Notes under the pieces: generated by a model | Databases searched by the model: none | The model's input: the letters and a program-made list of their open reading frames with translations, nothing else | Told to the model about the DNA's origin: nothing | Source: Pegoplata infirma | Taxonomy: Eukaryota; Arthropoda; Insecta; Diptera; Anthomyiidae | Assembly: GCA_963921195.1 (NCBI GenBank) | Contig: OY992538.1 | Span: 6,720,330-6,784,329 of the forward strand | Direction: 5' to 3' | DNA: 64,000 bases | In this document: piece by piece, positions 58,706 to 64,000 of the stretch | Position numbering within the stretch: position 1 is the stretch's first letter | Layout of the letters: the number at the start of each line of letters is the position of its first letter | Program-made: the position numbers and the translations under genes

Positions 58706-58713
58706 ATAATAAC

Positions 58714-60285
58714 CAAGAAAAAGGGAAAATGAATTTACTTTTAAACTAATAAGATTTTAAATAACAAAACAAGTTCTGATTTTTTAAGAACTTTTTCAAA
58801 TTTTTTGACCTTCTTGAATTTTCTTAATTTTTCTGAATTTTCAATCATTCAGATTCAGCAAGATTTTCGTGTTAACGATTTTAAAAGCTCTAAATAAAGA
58901 GGAATCAAATGCCATTACCCAATTTTGTCACAATTTTTGCACAATCTAATCTTGCTTAAAGGGGGGTGTGCAAAGTTTAAAAAAAAAACTTTTTTTGACC
59001 AAAATTCATGTCCGAATATTTTTAACCAAATACGGCTTAAAAATTAGGAATTTTTGCGTACCATATGAGAAAAATTATTTAAAAATTTCCAAAATAGCGA
59101 TTTTGGTCCACAGATGCAGATTTTTAAACATAAAAATAATTTTTTAACCAAATTGGTCTTAAAAGTTGAAAAATTTTGAGTATGTTATGTGAAAAATATT
59201 TAAACAAATTAAAAACACGATTTTGGTCCAAAAATGCTGATCAGCATTTGTAGACCAAAATCGCGTTTTTTTTAATTTTTTGTAGATAACTTGCGTTGCA
59301 TTTATTTTTAAACTTTTGGGACAATTTAGATAAACAATATTTTTTTTTATATGGAGTAGATCTAATATTTTAAACTAGAGATGGGCTCACGACAGGAATT
59401 TTCTAATGACACACACTAACTTACCAGCATATTTTATCTACTTACACTCACTTGCAATCACGTGTAAATTTAATACAAAAATCACTTTTTCACTACTCGT
59501 AACACCTTATATATTATGTTGTGGTATGCTATATTTTATACCTTACTCGTATGCTTTGTATAAATTTGATCAATTATTTTATACCTTACTGGTATTCTTT
59601 GTCAAAATGCGGATGCATTACTTTGAGTCTCATCCTCTGTTAAAATCATCAATACTGCAATGTATAAAATAAGCAATCCTATACCTTATTTTATACCTTA
59701 TTTGGTAATCTAAGTTTTGCTGGGAAACTTGATAATGGCAGCACAAATCTGTTTTCAGACTAAAAAAACCTAGTTTAACTCAGATCTCAAAAACCCAGCT
59801 TAAGTGAAGTGTATATAAACAAAAATTAGAAATTGTTTCGTCTGAATGATGGTTTGGAAATATCCAAAATTTTACAACAAATGCGATATGAGTAAATGTC
59901 TTCCCCACTTTCCCCTTCAACCGTTGTTATCAAATTAATTAAGCTCTTGTATAAAAATATACAGAACAATCTAAATAAAAATCCAGAGTGCCTATTCCCG
60001 TTTTGAATACTAATTTATTGTGGAATATTTTTTAGTATTAAAACATCAAGATTAATCAAATCTGAAGTGAGTTTTTAACACCTTACTCTCATTTAACAAT
60101 TAATTTATTTTGATTTGCATTAAAACCATTATAGGGAAAGTGGCAATCATTTGGAAGAGACAATTTTTTTTAATTTCCGCTCTATATTGCTTTTATGCCC
60201 CGGGACATGTTTGACAATTACACAGCCCCACAAAAAAAGGTTCTGACCCAGAAACTAGAGCCACTAACCCTTATGTATCTTCTGA
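58714..60285. other. Downstream sequence with degenerate repeats
   Basis: 58985-59270 holds two blocks of about 130 bp sharing GATTTTGGTCCA, TTTTTAACCAAAT and GAAAAATTAT. 59500-59700 repeats ATACCTTACTSGTAT. No coding frame is supported. Confidence 0.4.
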
Positions 60286-60292
60286 ATTTTTG

Positions 60293-60410
60293 TATACCCT
60301 CACACCACAGAATGGGGGTTTACTCAATTTGTCATTACGTGTGTAACGCATCGAAATATCATTGTAGGACCCCATATATTTATGACTCCATATATTATAG
60401 ATCAGTGATC
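60293..60410 (+). mobile_element. 5' part of a mini-me/DINE-1-like element
   Basis: It shows TATACCCTCACACCACAG, TTTGTCATTACGTGTGTAAC and GGACCCCATATATTTAT. The 3' part of such an element lies at 61585-63371, split by later insertions. Whether the two are one copy is uncertain. Confidence 0.55.
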
Positions 60411-60594
60411 ACATTTTTCGTATGGAAAAACTCTCAGTTTCTCAGACATTTTTCGTATTGAAAAGTCTGAGATTCTAAGACATTTTTCATATAGAAAAAA
60501 ATCTCAGATTCTGACAACGAGACATTTTTCAAAAGAAAAACTATCAAAAAATCAGTAAAACAACTTTCAGTTTGAGATTCGTAGATATTTTTCG
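60410..60594. repeat. Minisatellite of about 35 bp, CAGATTCTAAGACATTTTTCGTATAG type
   Basis: About five units run here, and two to three more at 63797-63875. The 60597 element appears inserted between them. Confidence 0.6.
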
Positions 60595-61645
60595 TACACT
60601 CAAAAAAAAACCTTGTAAAATTACTTGTTCAGTCATGAACATGTTGTTTAAAATATTAAGAGCTCTTGGGATATTTTCCTAGAATTTTGAGTAGTTAAAA
60701 TAACACTTAAATTTATTATTTGGATTTTATGTACTTTAGATATTGTTTTTCCTTCTACACGATATTTATGACCTAGTTTCGAATTACCCATAAAACTATT
60801 CAGTATATTTAAACAGGATAGTGTTTGTCATTAGTATCGGTTTTATTACCGAAAATTCCCAAATGTGTTATATCTCGCCGTCATATGATAGCTTGTGTTA
60901 TTTCAGGATGTGCGATAAGCAACAAATGATATAACAGATGTTTACTATTTGTACCTAAGTAAACCATTGCTGAGACACACAACACCAGCAGTTAAGGGAT
61001 GTATCTAGTTCTAGTTTATATTTAAGATTATTGTAAGTAGCTCTTAAGTTTAAAAATTTTAATAAAAAAATTAGTATCATCAAAATTACTCGCGTGTTTA
61101 ATTCGTACGGAGTTAACATTACTAGAAAAATTAATTTTTGTCAAAAACTAGTAATTTTACAAGATTTTTACCAATAATTTTGTAATTTTACAAGGATTTT
61201 ACCAATAAAATTGTAAATTTACTAATTTGTTGACACAATAAAATTTACAAGGAGGTTTCGTAACTTCACTAGATTTTTTGCTACCTACAATTTTATGAGA
61301 ATTAATAGTAGTTTTACTAATAATTTTGTAATTTTAAACTTTTTACCAATTAAATTGTAAATTTACAGTTTTTTTGGCGCAATTAAAATTACAAGGAATT
61401 CTCTTGAATTTACTAGATTTTTTTTTGTAAAATTATCTTGGAAATTTTTTAAAATTACAAAAAAAATTGTAAAATTACAAAAAAATTTAAATTTCGATCC
61501 AAATTTGTTTGTTAAAAAAACAAGGAAAACTGTCAAATATTGATAAAATGTGATTACGAGACTTTCCTTAGTAGTTTGACAAAGTTTTATTTAAAAGTTC
61601 CCCCTTGAAGAACTAAACCAACCTCTGAAAAATGCCATTTTTTTA

Positions 61646-61786
61646 TACCCTGTTCACACTTACAGTTTTAAACCGTTTTTAGCAATTATTTTTAGCATTT
61701 TCTGTCAATATGCTGTAATAGAATAAAGAAAGTGCTAAAAATATTGCTGCTAAAAACGATTTAAAACTGTACGTGTGAATAGGGTA
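61646..61786. mobile_element. 141-bp MITE, TACCCTRTTCACACT ends, copy A
   Basis: The inverted ends enclose AGTTTTAAACCGTTTTTAGC and its complement, so nearly the whole unit folds into a hairpin. Confidence 0.8.
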
Positions 61787-61790
61787 TTAT

Positions 61791-62065
61791 ATGGCGTTCA
61801 CACTTGCTGTTTTGATGTGTTCAAGAGTGAGATGTTTAAAAAAGTCTTTGTTCTATATTTTTTATTCTGTTACTGGTGTTTTGTTGAACAACTTGTTTAA
61901 TACCCTGTTCTCACTTGCAGTTTTAAACCGTTTTTAGCAATTATTTTTAGCATTTTCTGTCAATATACTGTAATAGAATAAAGAAAGTGTTAAAAATATT
62001 GCTGCTAAAAACGATTTAAAACTGCACGTGTGAATAGGGTATAAGGTCGCAAGTGTGAATGCTAT
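61791..62065. mobile_element. MITE with ATGGCGTTCACACTTGC ends, interrupted by copy B
   Basis: The left end at 61791 and the right end GCAAGTGTGAATGCTAT at 62049-62065 match the 52437 MITE type (GTTACTGGTGTTTTGTTGAA inside). The 61901 MITE lies inside it. Confidence 0.65.
61901..62041. mobile_element. 141-bp MITE, TACCCTRTTCACACT ends, copy B
   Basis: It matches copy A at all but a few positions. It is nested in the 61791 MITE. Confidence 0.8.
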
Positions 62066-62195
62066 ATTATACCCTATTCACACATACAGTTTTAAATCGT
62101 TTTTAGCAGTAATATTTTTAGCACTTTCTTTATTCTATTACAATATATCGACAGAAAATGCTAAAAATAATTGCTAAAAACCGTTTAAAACTGTA

Positions 62196-63008
62196 CACTC
62201 AAAATATTTTGTAGGCAAAAACAAAAGAAAAACACACTTAAAACAAGTGAATAAACAATTGAAAACCATCCCAGTAATTATTCATTTATTTTAACAAGCA
62301 TCAACATTTATTTTTTACTGTTGACAAAATTTTCTAAAATAAATAACATTAAACATTAAAAAATTACGGTTTTTTTCCTCTTTTTTACTAACATATTCGA
62401 AAAAAATAACCTACGAAAACATTAAAAATTAATGATAGTTCTGTTATTTTTACCAACAAATTCCAAAAAAATAACCTACGAAAACATTAAAAATTAATGA
62501 TTTCGTAGGTTATTTTATACAATTTTCTATTGAAATATTTTTTTAAAAATTTTTAATAAAATTTTGGGGAATCGATCCCGCAACCAACTACATTCTGGCC
62601 AGACACTCTACCCATCGTGCCAAAGTCACTTGATACAAACATGTTTTTATATTTCTATAAATAATTTTTTGATTTTTTTTTCTAAAAAAAAATTACTGAC
62701 TTGTGTAGGTAAAAACTAATGATATTTCATTAAAAAATACCAACAATTTAAAAAAAAATTACTTACAAAAATCATTAAAAATTTAAAGAATAATCAGTAG
62801 TTTTTACTTACAGAACAAAAATAAATGACTTTAAAGATTAAATGTTAATGAAAGTCTTTATTTTTTAGTGTGTTATTTTTGAAACAAAGGACAGAAGAAG
62901 TCGTTAATAAAAACTGAACATCAAACAAATGTTTTTGCTTTTAAAAACGACTAAACGGAAAACTTTTTAAATAAACTACAAACAGTTAATGACATAATTT
63001 TTTGAGTG
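62196..63008. mobile_element. TA-inserting element with CACTCAAAA ends, ATTAATGA-rich, 813 bp
   Basis: The ends CACTCAAAATATTTTG and ATAATTTTTTGAGTG are flanked by TA at 62194-62195 and 63009-63010, inside the copy C MITE. The private motif is AAAATTAATGATTTCG / CATTAAAAATTAATG. It contains a tRNA-like segment at 62573-62636. Confidence 0.82.
62573..62636 (-). ncRNA. tRNA-like segment inside the 62196 element
   Basis: On the minus strand it shows TTGGCACGATGGGTAGAGTG (box A-like) and GGGATCGATTCCC (box B and T-stem). Acceptor pairing is not convincing, so it is a tRNA-derived relic. Confidence 0.5.
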
Positions 63009-63026
63009 TAAGTGTGAATAGGGTAT

Positions 63027-63372
63027 TACATCATTTTTTTGTGTTTTTGTTTAACAAATGCAAAATTTTTATGCTACAAGAAGTTCAAACTCCTGCATTT
63101 GGACCCAGAGAATTAGAAAATGTCTTTTTTTCGGTCCGCTTCCCTTTTATGGGCGTGGAATAAAATTTTTTTTTAATAATGATAAACTTGTATTTTTTAG
63201 TGTAAAAAGCATACGAATAAAGTTTTAAACACATATTCGAAAGGAAATTGGCCCCCCCATTTGCCCACTACAGACCACAGAAAAAAAAACGACCCTGCAA
63301 TTTTTTTTTATTTTTAGCATGTTGGAGGGTATAAAAGACTCGGCACAGCCGAATTTAACACTCTTACTTGTT
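63027..63372 (+). mobile_element. 3' tail of a mini-me/DINE-1-like element
   Basis: It shows GCTACAAGAAGTTCAAACTC, CTTTTATGGGCGTGG, GGAGGGTATAAAAGACTCGG and GCACAGCCGAATTTAACAC, ending in ACTTGTTTT. Blocks at 61585-61625 (TTCCCCCTTGAAGAACTAAA) belong to the same copy upstream of the MITE cluster. Confidence 0.65.
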
Positions 63373-64000
63373 TTTTTTTTTTTTCAATTTTACAGTTTTT
63401 CTTGTAATTTTACAAATTTCCAAGATTTTTTACAAAAAAAAATTTAGTGTATTTACGAAAATTTCTTGTAAGTTTTATTTCCCCAAAAAAGTTGTTAATT
63501 TACAATTTTTTTTTTGGTAAAAATCTTATAAAATTACAAAAAAGCTCGTAATTTTTACTAGGAATTCTAGTAAAATATGAGGCAGCAAAAAATCTAGTAA
63601 AATTACAAAACCTCCTTGTAAGTTTTATCGCGTCAAAAAAATTGTAAATTTACATTTTTTTTGGTAAAAAGGTTATAAAATTACAAAATTATTGGTAAAA
63701 GGCTTGTAAAATAACAAGGAATTCTTGTCAAATAGGAGGTATCAAAAAAAAAAGTTACAAACTTTTCTTGTAATTTTACAAGTTTTTTTTTGTGTAAATT
63801 CTCAGATTCTAAAACACGTTTTGTATAGAAAAATTCTAAGATTCTTAGACATTTTTCGTACAGAAAAAAAATAAAAAATTGTAAAAAATTAGACAGATGA
63901 AGAAAGAATCCAGAAAACTCTTAATCATCGAGGAATCACTTTAAACATACACTCATGCATCTGTTCTCTCTTTCACAACTTTTCAATTCACATGAAAATT

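Larger units (their letters stand above)
62070..63025. mobile_element. TACCCTATTCACACT MITE, copy C, split by an 813-bp insertion
   Basis: The left portion, 62070-62195, ends AAAACTGTA. The right end, AGTGTGAATAGGGTA, resumes at 63011 after the duplicated TA. Together they rebuild a unit like A and B. Confidence 0.8.
60597..63794. mobile_element. TA-inserting element with CACTCAAAA-type ends, TTACAAG-rich, about 3.2 kb
   Basis: The left end CACTCAAAAAAAAACC then TTGTAAAATTAC is answered on the right by GTAATTTTACAAG then TTTTTTTTTGTG. TA flanks both. AAAATTACAAG / CTTGTAATTTT recurs many times at both ends (61130-61500, 63390-63790). The middle is filled with a mini-me-like tail, three small MITEs and another CACTCAAAA element. 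Confidence 0.55.

Overview
The window is about 64 kb of very AT-rich, intron-dense animal DNA. I read it as one locus from a higher fly. Evidence for this is the AT content, the fly-type start and splice contexts, an RNase H-bearing LINE, and mini-me/DINE-1-like repeats with GTCY microsatellites. A calyptrate (blow fly, flesh fly or muscid) genome is my inference from the repeat load and intron size; the species cannot be named from the sequence alone.

One protein-coding gene is supported. It lies on the + strand and is split into three coding exons: 7834-7874, 41699-41840 and 49344-50003. They are separated by introns of 33.8 kb and 7.5 kb. The splice phases fit exactly and give a 280-residue protein with the N-terminal, central and C-terminal conserved blocks of the Spot14/MID1IP1 (MIG12) family, which regulates lipogenesis. 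No other intact gene was found. Almost every other open frame is a by-product of repeats.

Layout: 1-7285 is a tandem array of a nearly invariant 856-bp unit, nine copies in view and open to the left. It ends inside the presumed 5' leader of the gene, and each unit carries a TATA box, an initiator-like site and (in full copies) a CACGTG E-box. 7286-7833 is the rest of the 5' leader, with short upstream ORFs. Intron 1 (7875-41698) is a transposon graveyard. It holds a pogo/Tigger-like MITE, GATC-rich elements with CCCGTGTAAAAA ends, inverted arrays of 21-bp units, hAT MITEs with 8-bp target duplications, a broken LINE carrying two nested insertions, a Foldback-like element with GC-rich palindromes and a 9-bp target duplication, and an AAAAGTCG-array foldback element. 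Intron 2 (41841-49343) holds more of the same, including two foldback elements with CTACACCATTTCC ends and a 181-bp identical direct repeat around a tRNA-like SINE head. 50004-64000 is the 3' UTR and downstream DNA with further nested elements and no recognised gene.

The observations most worth following are: the amplified promoter-bearing array at the 5' end of a lipogenic regulator gene; a family of TA-inserting elements that share CACTCAAAA ends but each have a private subterminal repeat; foldback elements built from 21-bp units; and repeated hAT target duplications that agree in sequence pattern.
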